Source: Lysinibacillus irui (GTDB lineage: Bacteria; Bacillota; Bacilli; Bacillales_A; Planococcaceae). Taken from it: a DNA stretch of 64,000 bases. The notes under the pieces are model-generated. The model was not told the origin of the DNA. It searched no databases and saw only the letters and a list, made by a program, of their open reading frames with translations. How positions within the stretch are numbered: position 1 is the first letter of the stretch; every line of letters begins with the position of its first letter. Positions 1-8,404 of the stretch are shown here, one piece after another. A program made the translations under genes and the position numbers. The stretch is from positions 1,171,501-1,235,500 of the forward strand of contig NZ_CP113527.1 of NCBI RefSeq assembly GCF_028877475.1, written 5' to 3'.

Positions 1-369
1 AAAAAGGGAAAGTGGTACGTTCTTGAAGCAACAGATACAAAGCAACTATTAAGCTCTCTCATCGTATATGAACTAAATCTTTCAGAAGACCAAATTGTAA
101 AAGGGCTTGGTTCAATCGCTACTCCTTTAAATTTAAGAAAAAAAGGATATGCTTCTTTATTGGTCAAAGAAACGATAAATAAACTAGAGCAGGAAGAAAA
201 CTGTAACAACTTTTTCCTTTATAGTGATATTGGGATAGAATTTTACAAAGGATTAGGTTTTATTGTACTACCTAATGATAGTCAAAAATATAACGACAGT
301 GTTTGTATGTATTACTCAAAAGAAAATAAGATCGGCTCCATATCACTTGATATCCCAGATTACTTTTAA
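1..369 (+). CDS. GNAT-family N-acetyltransferase, C-terminal part
   Basis: The reading frame is open from the first base of the window, so the start lies upstream; about 122 residues are visible. The GNAT acetyl-CoA-binding motif is recognisable as RKKGYASLLV (R-x-x-G-x-A followed by a helix), and the C-terminal FYKGLGF is the usual GNAT beta-6/7 segment. GNAT enzymes transfer acetyl from acetyl-CoA to an amine; the substrate cannot be read from this fragment. The opening KWYVLEATD resembles the centre of the fold, so roughly the first third is missing. A copy of the dispersed repeat starts just after the stop codon. Confidence 0.75.
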   Translation, partial: KKGKWYVLEATDTKQLLSSLIVYELNLSEDQIVKGLGSIATPLNLRKKGYASLLVKETINKLEQEENCNNFFLYSDIGIEFYKGLGFIVLPNDSQKYNDSVCMYYSKENKIGSISLDIPDYF

Positions 370-372
370 CGG

Positions 373-480
373 ACATCCAAAGTAACGGGGGCTTTAGTTA
401 AATAACAATCTTCAACAATCGGACGCTTTTCTGAAATTAAGGAAAGCGTCCTTATTTATGGAAGTGTCCAGATTATGGAA
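373..480 (+). repeat. Dispersed modular repeat, copy 1
   Basis: The left module contains a degenerate TTAAACTAA...TTAGTTAA pair. It is followed by TTCAACAATC (411-420) and the inner hairpin GGACGCTTT (421-429) / GGAAAGCGTCC (441-451). The right end, TCCAGATT, is degenerate. The copy starts 4 nt after the stop of the acetyltransferase gene. Confidence 0.7.
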
Positions 481-550
481 GATTCCATATTCATATTTTT
501 TTTTGTAAGAGGACAGAATGTAGAAAAAGAAAGATTAGAATGTTTAATAT

Positions 551-606
551 TTAACTACATGGTTGAATGTAAATTAAAAGGTTGTTATATTTAACCACAT
601 GGTTAA
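551..606. promoter_or_regulatory. Twin palindromic operators before the ArsR gene
   Basis: Two related imperfect palindromes occur 40 nt apart: TTAACTACATGGTTGAA (551-567) and TTAACCACATGGTTAA (591-606). The second overlaps the ATG at 599, a position typical of an autorepressor. ArsR-family repressors bind such inverted repeats. Assignment to the adjacent ArsR gene is inferred from position. Confidence 0.5.
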
Positions 607-934
607 CCATAATAAAGATATCTTAAATGTAACTTTTCATGCTTTAGCTGATTCAACAAGAAGTGAAATAGTTCGTATGTTGGCGCAAAAAAGAAAGGAC
701 TATTTCTGAATTAGCAGAGCCCTTTGATATGTCTTTGACTAGTATTTCAAAACATATAAAAGTTCTGGATCGGGCAAAACTTGTTGAAAGGAGTGTAAAT
801 GGAAGAATTCATTTATGTCGGTTAAACAAGGAATCATTATCCCAAGCAATGGAATGTTTTATGAAAAGTCCTGGAACAATCGTTTCAATCTTTTGGAAAG
901 TGAATTATTCAAAGCAAAAAATAAAGAACATTAA
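599..934 (+). pseudogene. ArsR-family regulator broken by two frameshifts
   Basis: Read from ATG 599, the protein begins MVNHNKDILNVTFHALADS and runs into a stop after MLAQ. Dropping one A in the A-run at 687-692 restores KERTISELAEPFDMS and the winged-helix recognition segment SLTSISKHIKVLDRAKLV. A second shift near 856-860, one T missing, is needed to reach the typical ending (FYEKSWNNRFNLLE..., TAA at 932-934). The intact family is about 110 residues and represses a downstream SRPBCC gene, as arranged here. Both lesions lie in homopolymers, so real decay and a sequencing error are both possible. The downstream frame (729-959) alone lacks the first DNA-binding helices. Confidence 0.75.
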
Positions 935-955
935 TTTACATAAAGGAGTGAATGT

Positions 956-1453
956 ATGAGTGACGTTTCCACAACCACTTTAATAATGATAAGAATTTTT
1001 GATGTATCGACTGAAAGAGTTTTTAATGCATGGTTGAACCCAGAAATGATGAGAAAATGGTTTTTTACATTGGAAGGGACGAATAAGATAACACAAAATA
1101 ATCCGCAAGTTGGTGGTACTTGGGAAATTGTTGACCATCGGGAAGGGAAGGATTACCGTGCGATTGGGGAGTACCTTGAAATTGATCCTCCGAAAAAAAT
1201 CGTGTTCACTTTTAAAATGCCACAATTCAGCGAATTAGAAGATACGATTATAGTTGAGCTAAAAGAACTTAAACAAGGCTGTGAGATGACATTCAAACAA
1301 GTTATTCATGTTCCTCATGAAAAGAATTGGTCAGAATCTGATATAGAAAAAGCCCTTGTCGAATGGCATGACAGTACCGAACATGGCTGGAATTTAATGT
1401 TTATGGGACTTAAAGAATTATTGGAGACAGGAAAAATTAGCTATAAAGGCTAG
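956..1453 (+). CDS. SRPBCC (AHSA1/START-like) domain protein
   Basis: This 165-residue protein has the AHSA1 pattern: an N-terminal strand ending RVFNAWLNPEMMRKWF, the central GGTWEIVD and YRAIGEYLEIDPPKKIVFTF, and a C-terminal helix starting GWNLMFMGLKELLE. The SRPBCC fold forms a hydrophobic ligand pocket; the ligand is unknown. AAAGGAG lies 8 nt before ATG 956. It follows an ArsR gene, the common regulator-target pair in Firmicutes. Loss of the regulator may leave this gene constitutively expressed. Confidence 0.85.
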   Translation: MSDVSTTTLIMIRIFDVSTERVFNAWLNPEMMRKWFFTLEGTNKITQNNPQVGGTWEIVDHREGKDYRAIGEYLEIDPPKKIVFTFKMPQFSELEDTIIVELKELKQGCEMTFKQVIHVPHEKNWSESDIEKALVEWHDSTEHGWNLMFMGLKELLETGKISYKG

Positions 1454-1510
1454 AAACACAATAAATTTATATGAAGAAAAGCGAGTTTACCCCTAAAACT
1501 TGAAAAATAT

Positions 1511-1615
1511 TCCTTCAATTATCGGGCGCTTTTCCGAAATTAATCTGCACCACAAATGATAGACACAAATCTAAATTTTGGGTGCAGATTATAGTAAGGA
1601 ATGCGTCTTCTATAG
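1511..1615 (+). repeat. Dispersed repeat, copy 2, with a nested palindrome
   Basis: TTCAATTATCGGGCGCTTTT (1513-1532) and AAGGAATGCGTCTT (1596-1609) are the two halves of the repeat hairpin. The loop has been expanded by a segment bounded by a perfect 11-bp inverted pair, TAATCTGCACC (1541-1551) and GGTGCAGATTA (1581-1591). The insert resembles the joined ends of an IS3-type element. Confidence 0.65.
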
Positions 1616-1664
1616 TTAAAGTATTAAGTAACAATATAGTCCTTTAAAAATAATAAAGTTGTTT

Positions 1665-1713
1665 AAATATCCTTTTTTAATTAAAAGGGAAGGTTGATTA
1701 AAAAAGGATATTT
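1665..1713. terminator. Perfect 16-bp hairpin, probable terminator
   Basis: AAATATCCTTTTTTAA (1665-1680) pairs perfectly with 1698-1713 across a 17-nt loop, followed by a T-rich stretch. It lies between the convergent SRPBCC and SnoaL genes, so it could end either transcript. Confidence 0.45.
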
Positions 1714-1810
1714 GCTTTTATTTTGTTGAATTCCTAATTTAATCGTAAATTAAAGAAATTAGAGAAGGGAGCGAGATTATTGTGATGATAAAATAAGGTA
1801 ACCATGAAAA

Positions 1811-2263
1811 TCATTGTACCTTTTTACCTTTTTTCATAAACCATTTGATTAAAAAGTTTGGTTCTTTGATCCGACAATTGTGAAAGGAAGTAATCTTCCA
1901 TTCCCCATTTTGTTTAACTAATACATTCGTATTAATGGACGCCCTTTTCTCCGAATAATTTTTTTGGCTTGGCATTTTCGTATTTCCTATACAGTGAACT
2001 ATAGCTAGGTCAGCATTGAGGAAACGAATGCTCGTAATCCGTCCTTGCATTTGCGAACCTTTTAAAACACCATTAAATAAATCTTGATGTGAATTCTCCA
2101 CTTCTTCCCTGCCTTTTAAATGCTGACCGAAAAAAGTGATATAGTCTACATCTTCTGTAAAGCAATTCGCAAAAGCTCTTCCATCCCCATGACTCCATGC
2201 AGAAAACAATTCATTAAACAAAATGTTTATATCTTCTTTATCTTTTTTCCATTCTTGTGTCAT
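1811..2263 (-). CDS. SnoaL-like/SgcJ-type NTF2-fold protein
   Basis: This 150-residue cone-shaped NTF2-like protein is of the SgcJ/EcaC/DUF4440 type. Typical features are an N-terminal helix with FSAWSHGDGRAFANCFTED, then DYITFFGQHLKGREEV, and the closing strand GEWKITSFHNCRI. These small pockets bind diverse metabolites and many have no known reaction. The gene begins one nucleotide after the PadR gene stop, so the two form an operon and this is the likely PadR target. The C-terminus is unusually basic (KWFMKKGKKVQ). Confidence 0.8.
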   Translation of the reverse strand: MTQEWKKDKEDINILFNELFSAWSHGDGRAFANCFTEDVDYITFFGQHLKGREEVENSHQDLFNGVLKGSQMQGRITSIRFLNADLAIVHCIGNTKMPSQKNYSEKRASINTNVLVKQNGEWKITSFHNCRIKEPNFLIKWFMKKGKKVQ

Positions 2264-2264
2264 T

Positions 2265-2852
2265 TTAATAATCCTTTCTTTTTTCGTTTTTTATGCTCAT
2301 CATAATTTGTTCCTTAAGATGAGTTGCCCATTGCTTTTCCAGACTCCACTGCTCTGTATTTAGACGCATCAAACTCTTGATGGCCGAATAAAATGAGGTA
2401 CCTTGTATGGACTTCACTTGCTCAGGATTTTCGTCAAATTCTAATTGCTGCGACTTGATATGCTCAATTGCTGTTTGGCAATATTTTATATAGTGATTAA
2501 CCAAATAGATCTGATCTTCTTCGCTTAAGAACTCTAGATAAATCGCCTTTATGTGGAAAATTTTTTGGTAATTCCCAACGTTTTTTTTGGTATCCATCAT
2601 CAACTCAAAAAAACGATCTTTCCCCTTATTAGTTATTTCGAAAGTACGAGATGGTCGTTCGGTCGGAAAAGGGACGGTGGCTGGATCAGCCTCTTGAATT
2701 AGACCAGCTTTTTCTAATTTATTTAACAATGTTGAAAGCGTTCCTCTGCTCACTTGTTCCCATGGGCCAATGGTGTCATTAGATATTTTTGAGATAAGAT
2801 AAGCATGTAATGGAAATTTCATTAATAGCGAAAGAACAAGAAGTTCATACAT
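2265..2852 (-). CDS. PadR-family transcriptional regulator
   Basis: The 195-residue protein has an N-terminal PadR winged helix (MYELLVLSLLMKFPLHAYLI, GTLSTLLNKLEKAGLIQ, a wing with TERPSRTFEITNKGKDRF) and a C-terminal Vir_act_alpha_C-type helical dimerisation region. ATG 2852 is chosen because AGGAGG sits 10 nt upstream and the upstream frame has a stop close by. PadR repressors usually respond to phenolics or stress. It is transcribed first, directly ahead of the SnoaL-like gene. A TAGTTTTA/TAAAACTA inverted pair upstream may be its operator. Confidence 0.88.
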   Translation of the reverse strand: MYELLVLSLLMKFPLHAYLISKISNDTIGPWEQVSRGTLSTLLNKLEKAGLIQEADPATVPFPTERPSRTFEITNKGKDRFFELMMDTKKNVGNYQKIFHIKAIYLEFLSEEDQIYLVNHYIKYCQTAIEHIKSQQLEFDENPEQVKSIQGTSFYSAIKSLMRLNTEQWSLEKQWATHLKEQIMMSIKNEKRKDY

Positions 2853-2873
2853 CCATGATCAACCTCCTTTTAT

Positions 2874-2904
2874 TAGTTTTATTAAAATGGTTTTTTTAAA
2901 ACTA
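2874..2904. promoter_or_regulatory. Inverted repeat upstream of padR-type gene
   Basis: TAGTTTTA (2874-2881) and TAAAACTA (2897-2904) are perfect reverse complements separated by 15 nt, 22-52 nt before the PadR start. It is a candidate autoregulatory operator, judged by position and symmetry only. Confidence 0.35.
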
Positions 2905-3294
2905 TATGTTGTTTTTTATTTTTTGTCAATAAAAATCAAAAAAATTCACCTGAAAAACGAATGAGAGGATAATTTCTCTTAAACTTTCTAAGAAGCTCTT
3001 CTGCAATATCTCTTGTAAGTAGCTAGGTGGCCCTTAAAAGTATTGAACAGTCTTCCATTATCGATGGAAAGGGCAATTTTATGGATTAAGGTAACTTTTT
3101 TGACTTGAAAGAAATAATTTTTTTAGTTCTTCCACTGAAGAAAGGTGGTATAAAGGAAAACCTTAAATATGAATAAAAAGAATAGTGTGGCAGTTTTTTT
3201 AATCTGCCTTGCCATTTTTTTAGTCAATATCTTACAAGAGTACCTTAACCATATGTGTTACATTAACTATCAGAAATCAAAAGGGGGTGTTCAT

Positions 3295-4119
3295 ATGGGA
3301 CAAGAAGAAAGAACTGTACGTTTTGATTATGATTTACAAATAGAAGCTTATCGTTTTGAAGGTATCATGCAAAAGTTTCCGAACCACTTCCATGAATATT
3401 ATGTGATTGGGTTTATAGAGAGTGGACAAAGACGATTGTCTTGTAAGAACGAAGAATATGTAATAGGTACCGGTGATATTATATTTTTTAACCCACTGGA
3501 TAATCATGCCTGTGAATCAATTGACAACGAAAAATTAGACTATCGCTGCTTGAATATCAAGCCTGAAATCATGCGAAAAGTTACAAAAGAGATTACAGGG
3601 CAAGATTATCTTCCTTCCTTTGCTTCTCCTGTTGCCTGTCGAAGTGAAAAAGCACAATTGTTGCATAATCTTCACCAGATGATTATGGATGAAATAACAG
3701 ATTTTGAGAAAGAAGAAACTTTCTATTTTCTTATTCAACAACTTATTGAGGAATATAGCGAAGCCATCGAAGATACAGAACCAAGAGCTATTAAACAAGA
3801 AATTGAAAATGTTTGTCACTACCTAGAAGTACATTATGCAGAACATATTGCTTTAGATGATTTAGCAAAGATAGCTAATATGAACAAATATTCTTTGTTA
3901 CGCTCATTTACCCAAATTCGGGGGATTACCCCGTATCGTTACTTACAAACGGTGCGTATTAATGAAGCAAAGAAACGATTGGAACATGGTGTAAAACCAC
4001 TTGATGCAGCAATAGAGACGGGTTTTGTAGATCAAAGTCATTTTAGTAATTTCTTTATGGGGTTTATTGGATTAACACCCGGACAATATAGGGATATTTT
4101 TATTCAGAATGAAAAATGA
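3295..4119 (+). CDS. AraC-family transcriptional regulator
   Basis: I place the start at ATG 3295, giving 274 residues, because AAGGGGGTG lies 6 nt before it. The upstream in-frame extension from 3169 looks like non-coding sequence. The N-terminal half is an AraC-type cupin (HFHEYYVIGFIESGQRR, GTGDIIFFNPLDNHAC). The C-terminal half has two helix-turn-helix motifs (LDDLAKIANMNKYSLLRSFT and DAAIETGFVDQSHFSNFFM) and the closing GLTPGQYR. Such proteins are ligand-responsive activators. Its target is not evident; the next gene, a proline dehydrogenase homologue 142 nt downstream, is a candidate. Confidence 0.85.
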   Translation: MGQEERTVRFDYDLQIEAYRFEGIMQKFPNHFHEYYVIGFIESGQRRLSCKNEEYVIGTGDIIFFNPLDNHACESIDNEKLDYRCLNIKPEIMRKVTKEITGQDYLPSFASPVACRSEKAQLLHNLHQMIMDEITDFEKEETFYFLIQQLIEEYSEAIEDTEPRAIKQEIENVCHYLEVHYAEHIALDDLAKIANMNKYSLLRSFTQIRGITPYRYLQTVRINEAKKRLEHGVKPLDAAIETGFVDQSHFSNFFMGFIGLTPGQYRDIFIQNEK

Positions 4120-4261
4120 TCTACTTTAATAAATTCCCCACAGTAATTACCGTTTTCATTTGAGATTCAATTTTAATGTAGGAATTTGATTTTCGCGTAT
4201 AAAAAGTCATCGTCGTAAAATGTAAACCTAAATAAGATAAAAATTAGGATGTGATTATTTT

Positions 4262-5224
4262 ATGCTTAATGAAGAAAGACGTTTTTCCAAAGCTCTCAAA
4301 TCGATTGCTAGAGATCAAGAACTAAAAGCCTATTTTCAAAATTCAAAAGAACTTTTTTCGATTTTTATTAAAGGTGCTAACCGATTTTTGGCTGGAGAAA
4401 CACGTACGGAAGGGATAGAGCGTGTTATAAATCTATATAACAAAGGGTATCGGATTTCATTAGAATTTATTGGCGAAAATACAACATCCCTAGAAGAATG
4501 TATGCTTGCCAAAAATGAATTCAAAGAATTAATAAAAGATCTTGGGTATAATCAAATGAAGGCTACCGTATCATTTGATCTTTCTCATATCGGAATGATG
4601 ATTTCTGATGAAGTAGCATTTACCAATTTAGAAGAATTAGCAAAAGAAGCACAACAGCATAATATTCAACTAATGATAAGTATGGAAGAATCACAAAAAA
4701 CGGATAAAATTTTATCATTATATAAAAGAATATCAAAATCATTCTCAAATGTTGGGATAACATTACAAGTTCATTTGAAGCGTTCTTCTATTGACCTAAA
4801 TGGACTATTGAAAACCTCAGGTAGAATACGTTTAGTAAAGGGGGCTTATCAAGAGTCTGAAGGTATATATATTCCAAGAACCGAAGAGTTAAATAAACGG
4901 TATATAGAATTTGTATCTATGTGTATAGATAGTAATCATCCATTATCTGTTGCTACACATGATGAAAATATATTGATGGACTTAAAAGAAAAAGGATTTC
5001 TTTATAATTCGAATGTTGAAGTAGAGATGTTAGATGGGGTTCGACCTGACCTATTAAGATCTTTAAAGGAGGATAATATTCAGACTAAAGTTTATGTAAC
5101 ATATGGTAGTGAATGGTATTTATATGTAGTTCATCGTATTGCTGAATATCCTCCGAATATTTATACTTTTATTTCAGATATGATTGAACAAAGTACCAAT
5201 AGAGATAAAATAAATACATACTAA
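4262..5224 (+). CDS. Proline dehydrogenase family protein
   Basis: The 320-residue length and C-terminal motifs fit monofunctional proline dehydrogenase, an FAD enzyme oxidising proline to pyrroline-5-carboxylate at the membrane. Visible motifs are RLVKGAYQE (substrate-site lysine), SVATHDENI, VEVEMLDGVRPDLLRSL and the C-terminal HRIAEYPPNIYTFI, whose arginine binds the substrate carboxylate. EMLDGVR differs slightly from the usual EMLYGIR. No pyrroline-5-carboxylate dehydrogenase lies nearby, so pathway placement rests on family knowledge. Close homologues with specialised roles exist, so the exact substrate is not certain. Confidence 0.82.
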   Translation: MLNEERRFSKALKSIARDQELKAYFQNSKELFSIFIKGANRFLAGETRTEGIERVINLYNKGYRISLEFIGENTTSLEECMLAKNEFKELIKDLGYNQMKATVSFDLSHIGMMISDEVAFTNLEELAKEAQQHNIQLMISMEESQKTDKILSLYKRISKSFSNVGITLQVHLKRSSIDLNGLLKTSGRIRLVKGAYQESEGIYIPRTEELNKRYIEFVSMCIDSNHPLSVATHDENILMDLKEKGFLYNSNVEVEMLDGVRPDLLRSLKEDNIQTKVYVTYGSEWYLYVVHRIAEYPPNIYTFISDMIEQSTNRDKINTY

Positions 5225-5260
5225 ATAATGAAATTTCTATAGTTTCGTTAAAATTTTGTA

Positions 5261-5330
5261 TCTTCAACAAACGGGCGCTTTTCTCGAAAAAGGAAAGCGT
5301 CTTTCTTGTAAAGGGCCAGATTATTGATTA
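5261..5330 (+). repeat. Dispersed repeat, copy 3
   Basis: TTCAACAAACGGGCGCTTTT (5262-5281), AGGAAAGCGTC (5291-5301) and AAGGGCCAGATTATTGATTA (5311-5330) give nearly the whole right module, 37 nt after the proline dehydrogenase stop. Confidence 0.75.
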
Positions 5331-5379
5331 ACATTTTCATTGGATATTATTGTTGAAATATAGAGCAAAATAAAGATTC

Positions 5380-5420
5380 ACTCCATTTTGATCAATCTTT
5401 TTTCAAAATGGAGTCTTTTT
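5380..5420 (+). terminator. Rho-independent terminator after the proline dehydrogenase gene
   Basis: ACTCCATTTTGA (5380-5391) pairs with TCAAAATGGAGT (5403-5414), followed by CTTTTT. Confidence 0.8.
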
Positions 5421-5544
5421 ATTTGCTGATAAAGTTTTTTTTATCAATCGAAGAATTAAAAATGACAACATGTATAAAGTGCTACTGCTCTCATACTTGT
5501 TGTCATCAATCTAAAGAGAACCAAAACAAATTAATTATTGATCA

Positions 5545-6456
5545 CTAGTTTAAACTTTGAGCATTATTATTTTCTTTAATCATTTCTTCTTTTTTTATGT
5601 TTGCAATAAATACACCTAATAAAGTAATTAAGCCCCCAGTTATTGCAGAAAATTGTGGAACTTCACCAAGCCAGATCCATGCGATAAGAAATGCAAAAAC
5701 AGAGGTTAAATAAAGTGTACTTGTTGCTTCAGCTGCTCCAGTTCGTGAGGTAACATAAGCTAGAGTAAAATAAGGAATGATTGTTGGAAAGACTCCAAGA
5801 TACAAAATGACTAATGTTGTATTTAACGGGGCATCCATAATTGCTTCACTTAGACCAGGTGAGAAAAGTAGCATAAAAAATGTACCTGACCAAATTGCGT
5901 ACATCGTAAAGGGAAAAGCCCCATACTTTTTTAGATATCGATGTTGAAAAACAAAATAAATACTTTCTGAAAGGGATGCTATTAAAACGATCATAACCCC
6001 AGAATTAAGTGAAAAACTTTCATTTGAATCTCCAACAGAAATAAATGCTACACCACAAAGACCAATAAGTGAACCAAGCCATCCCCATAATCCAAGCTTC
6101 TCACGATAAAAGAATACAGCTAACAGAGCAGTGAATATCGGAGTTGTTGAAACAAGTAAACTCGCAATCCCAGCACTAATCGTTTGCTCTCCATAATTTA
6201 GGGCTACTTGATACACGGTGAAACCTGAAAAGCCAAGTAATAAAATAATAGGGATATCTTTTAACTCAGGCAAAGGGGTTTTTGTAATAATTGCTATGAT
6301 GATTAAGACAAATGAGCCTACTAATAACCGCAATAATGAAATATGTTCAGGCGAATAGGCTGACAATGCAACTCGTATTCCTGGAAAAGCTGATGCCCAT
6401 AAAATGATTGTTATGAAATGAGCAGAAATAATCTTAAAATCAAGTGTTTTAAACAT
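5545..6456 (-). CDS. EamA/DMT-superfamily transporter
   Basis: The 303-residue protein has ten hydrophobic segments in two EamA repeats. The first starts ILWASAFPGIRVAL and the second includes SLSESIYFVFQHRYL. The glycine-rich GIASLLVSTTPIFTALLA is typical of the family. Most members export small metabolites such as amino acids or nucleosides. It diverges from a MocR-type regulator over a short intergenic region with direct repeats, the usual arrangement in which MocR controls a transporter. The substrate cannot be read from the sequence. Confidence 0.85.
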   Translation of the reverse strand: MFKTLDFKIISAHFITIILWASAFPGIRVALSAYSPEHISLLRLLVGSFVLIIIAIITKTPLPELKDIPIILLLGFSGFTVYQVALNYGEQTISAGIASLLVSTTPIFTALLAVFFYREKLGLWGWLGSLIGLCGVAFISVGDSNESFSLNSGVMIVLIASLSESIYFVFQHRYLKKYGAFPFTMYAIWSGTFFMLLFSPGLSEAIMDAPLNTTLVILYLGVFPTIIPYFTLAYVTSRTGAAEATSTLYLTSVFAFLIAWIWLGEVPQFSAITGGLITLLGVFIANIKKEEMIKENNNAQSLN

Positions 6457-6471
6457 GAATACACCTCTTAT

Positions 6472-6556
6472 CCAACCAATTAAATTTATAATTTCAATAT
6501 TAATAGGTTTTTGCTAAAACTTCTCCAACCGGTTAAAATGAAAAAAACCAACCAGT
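6472..6556. promoter_or_regulatory. CCAACC direct repeats, probable MocR operator
   Basis: Three like-oriented units are present: CCAACCAATTAAATT (6472-6486), CCAACCGGTTAAAAT (6525-6539) and CCAACCAGT (6548-6556). MocR/GabR proteins bind direct repeats between divergent genes, which fits this position. Confidence 0.5.
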
Positions 6557-6573
6557 CAGAAGAGGAATTACTA

Positions 6574-7983
6574 ATGAAAAAACCAAAATATCAATTGATT
6601 ATTGATTTTATAAAAGAAAAAATTGCTAAAGGGGAGTGGGCGATTGGAAGTCCCATACCAAGTCAACGTAATTTGGCAAAACAGTTTGAGGTTAATCGTA
6701 GTACAGTCATAACGGCGTTAGAGGAGCTGATGGCAGAAGGGCTACTAGAAGGTAAAGCTGGGAAGGAAACAGTCGTCACCAATAATACTTGGACTTTGAT
6801 GGGGGCAAAATACTCGACTAACTGGAATGAAAACGTCACTTTAGGCATTCATAAACCCAGTGTATCTATGGTGCAGGAAATTAATCAGGCTGAATCGAAT
6901 ACGAATCTCATTCAATTGAGTAAGGGGGAGCTATCACCAGAAATGTTCCCCTTAGAAGAGATGAAATTCATCGTTCAAAAAATATCAAATCAATTGACCT
7001 CGTTTGGCTATGAAGAGCCGAAAGGTAATTTAAAATTACGCCAAGCCATTAGTGACTATTTAAAGGTAAGGGGTATCGAAGCATCACCTTCATCCATTCT
7101 CGTAGTTTCAGGTGCGCTCCAAGCTTTACATTTAATTTCAATTGGATTACTAAAAAGAGGTTCTACGGTATTGCTAGAGATGCCGTCCTATCTTTACTCG
7201 TTGACTGTTTTTGAGTCTGCGGGGATGGAGTTGCAAGGATTAGCGATGGACAAGGAGGGGCTAATCATCGATTCAATTTATTTGACAAAGGAAAAAGGAA
7301 AAAATATTTTATATACGATTCCAACCTTTCATAATCCTACAGGCGCCTTAATGCAAGAAAAGAGACGAGAGAAATTAATTGCTTATTGTGAAAGAGAGCA
7401 GCTGCCAGTTATAGAAGATGATGTGTACCACGATTTATGGATTGATAACCCACCACCTAAACCACTAAAAGCAATGGACCTTTATGGAAATGTATTATAT
7501 GTTGGGAGTTTATCAAAAACCCTTAGTCCAGGATTACGAATTGGCTGGATAGTTGGCTCGGAGTCAGTTATTAATCGATTAGCGGATTTAAAAATGCAAT
7601 CCGATTATGGATCAAGTACTCTTTCCCAGCTCGTTGCCGCAGAGTGGTTATCTAGTAATTTCTATGATAGTCATCTTGATAAAGTAAGAGAACAACTTAG
7701 GGTTCGTAGAAAAGTTGCTTTAGATGCACTGGATAAATATTTGAGTCCTTATGCTACGTGGGACATCCCAAAAGGTGGTTTGTTCATATGGGTAAAAATA
7801 AAACCTGAATTCAAAGTAAAAAGGCTATTTGAAAAAGCATTTTCCAATAATATTCTTCTAAATCCTGGTAGTATTTATGCAGAAAAGACTGGACAGTTTA
7901 TACGAATCTCTTATGGGTATGCTTCACTCGATGAAATAAAGGTAGGCATATTCAAATTAAGCGAAATAATAAAAATTAAATAG
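6574..7983 (+). CDS. MocR-type PLP-dependent transcriptional regulator
   Basis: I use ATG 6574 (469 residues), preceded by AGAGGAA; the 21-codon upstream extension has no ribosome site. Residues 1-70 are a GntR winged helix (KEKIAKGEWAIGSPIPSQRN, FEVNRSTVITALEEL). The rest is a fold-type I aminotransferase: LSKGELSPEMFP, GALQALHLIS, TIPTFHNPTGALM, IEDDVYHDLW and the PLP-lysine motif VGSLSKTLSPGLRIGW. MocR proteins use PLP or an aminated ligand as effector rather than performing transamination. It diverges from the EamA transporter gene, its probable target. Confidence 0.88.
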   Translation: MKKPKYQLIIDFIKEKIAKGEWAIGSPIPSQRNLAKQFEVNRSTVITALEELMAEGLLEGKAGKETVVTNNTWTLMGAKYSTNWNENVTLGIHKPSVSMVQEINQAESNTNLIQLSKGELSPEMFPLEEMKFIVQKISNQLTSFGYEEPKGNLKLRQAISDYLKVRGIEASPSSILVVSGALQALHLISIGLLKRGSTVLLEMPSYLYSLTVFESAGMELQGLAMDKEGLIIDSIYLTKEKGKNILYTIPTFHNPTGALMQEKRREKLIAYCEREQLPVIEDDVYHDLWIDNPPPKPLKAMDLYGNVLYVGSLSKTLSPGLRIGWIVGSESVINRLADLKMQSDYGSSTLSQLVAAEWLSSNFYDSHLDKVREQLRVRRKVALDALDKYLSPYATWDIPKGGLFIWVKIKPEFKVKRLFEKAFSNNILLNPGSIYAEKTGQFIRISYGYASLDEIKVGIFKLSEIIKIK

Positions 7984-8238
7984 ATATAATGCTATAATTC
8001 TTTAGTGAATTAAAGCGGTTTCTGAATTTGAAATGAAAACAAATTATAAAATATTAGACAAATAAAATATTTTAGGTTAAAAAACAGCATAATGCATTTT
8101 ATCAATTCACATCTAGGTGTTTTTTCTTTGATATCAAACTTAGTTAGTTTCATTATAGAAATTTGGAGAGTTGAATGTTTTTGTAACAATAAAGTTGTTA
8201 AGTTTACAATAAAGTCATAAAAGAATAGTAAAACTATT

Positions 8239-8276
8239 TATTTAACAACATTTCTTTAATAAGGAATGTGTCTTTG
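8239..8276 (+). repeat. Dispersed repeat, fragment (copy 4)
   Basis: CATTTCTTTAATAAGGAATG followed by TGTCTTT matches the hairpin of copy 20286-20416 almost exactly, but the outer arms are missing. Confidence 0.55.
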
Positions 8277-8305
8277 GGTTTGACTGGGAAAAATGTCGAT
8301 GATTT

Positions 8306-8330
8306 TAAAATAGACACCGAAGTGTCTTAT
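8306..8330 (-). terminator. Probable terminator of the serine hydrolase gene
   Basis: On the minus strand AGACAC-TTCG-GTGTCT (8327-8312) forms a stem closed by a C(UUCG)G tetraloop, followed by ATTTTAAAAT. It lies 78 nt past the stop. Confidence 0.5.
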
Positions 8331-8404
8331 GTTTTTCAAATAAGCATACCGATAAATTGAAATTTAGTTACTTAATATTATGTTTATCTTGGGAGCGAGG
8401 TATT

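Larger units (their letters stand above)
7984..8404. other. Intergenic region without a gene
   Basis: Convergent gap between the MocR and serine hydrolase genes. It is AT-rich and holds only a repeat fragment (8239-8276) and a UUCG-loop hairpin (8312-8327). No open frame with a ribosome site was found. Confidence 0.6.

Noticed and set aside
3169..3294. N-terminal hydrophobic extension of the AraC regulator
   Set aside because: No ribosome site at 3169, and an excellent one before ATG 3295; the family starts near that residue.
6574..7983. MocR-like protein as a metabolic aminotransferase
   Set aside because: An N-terminal GntR DNA-binding domain and a divergent transporter with direct repeats make a regulator far more likely.
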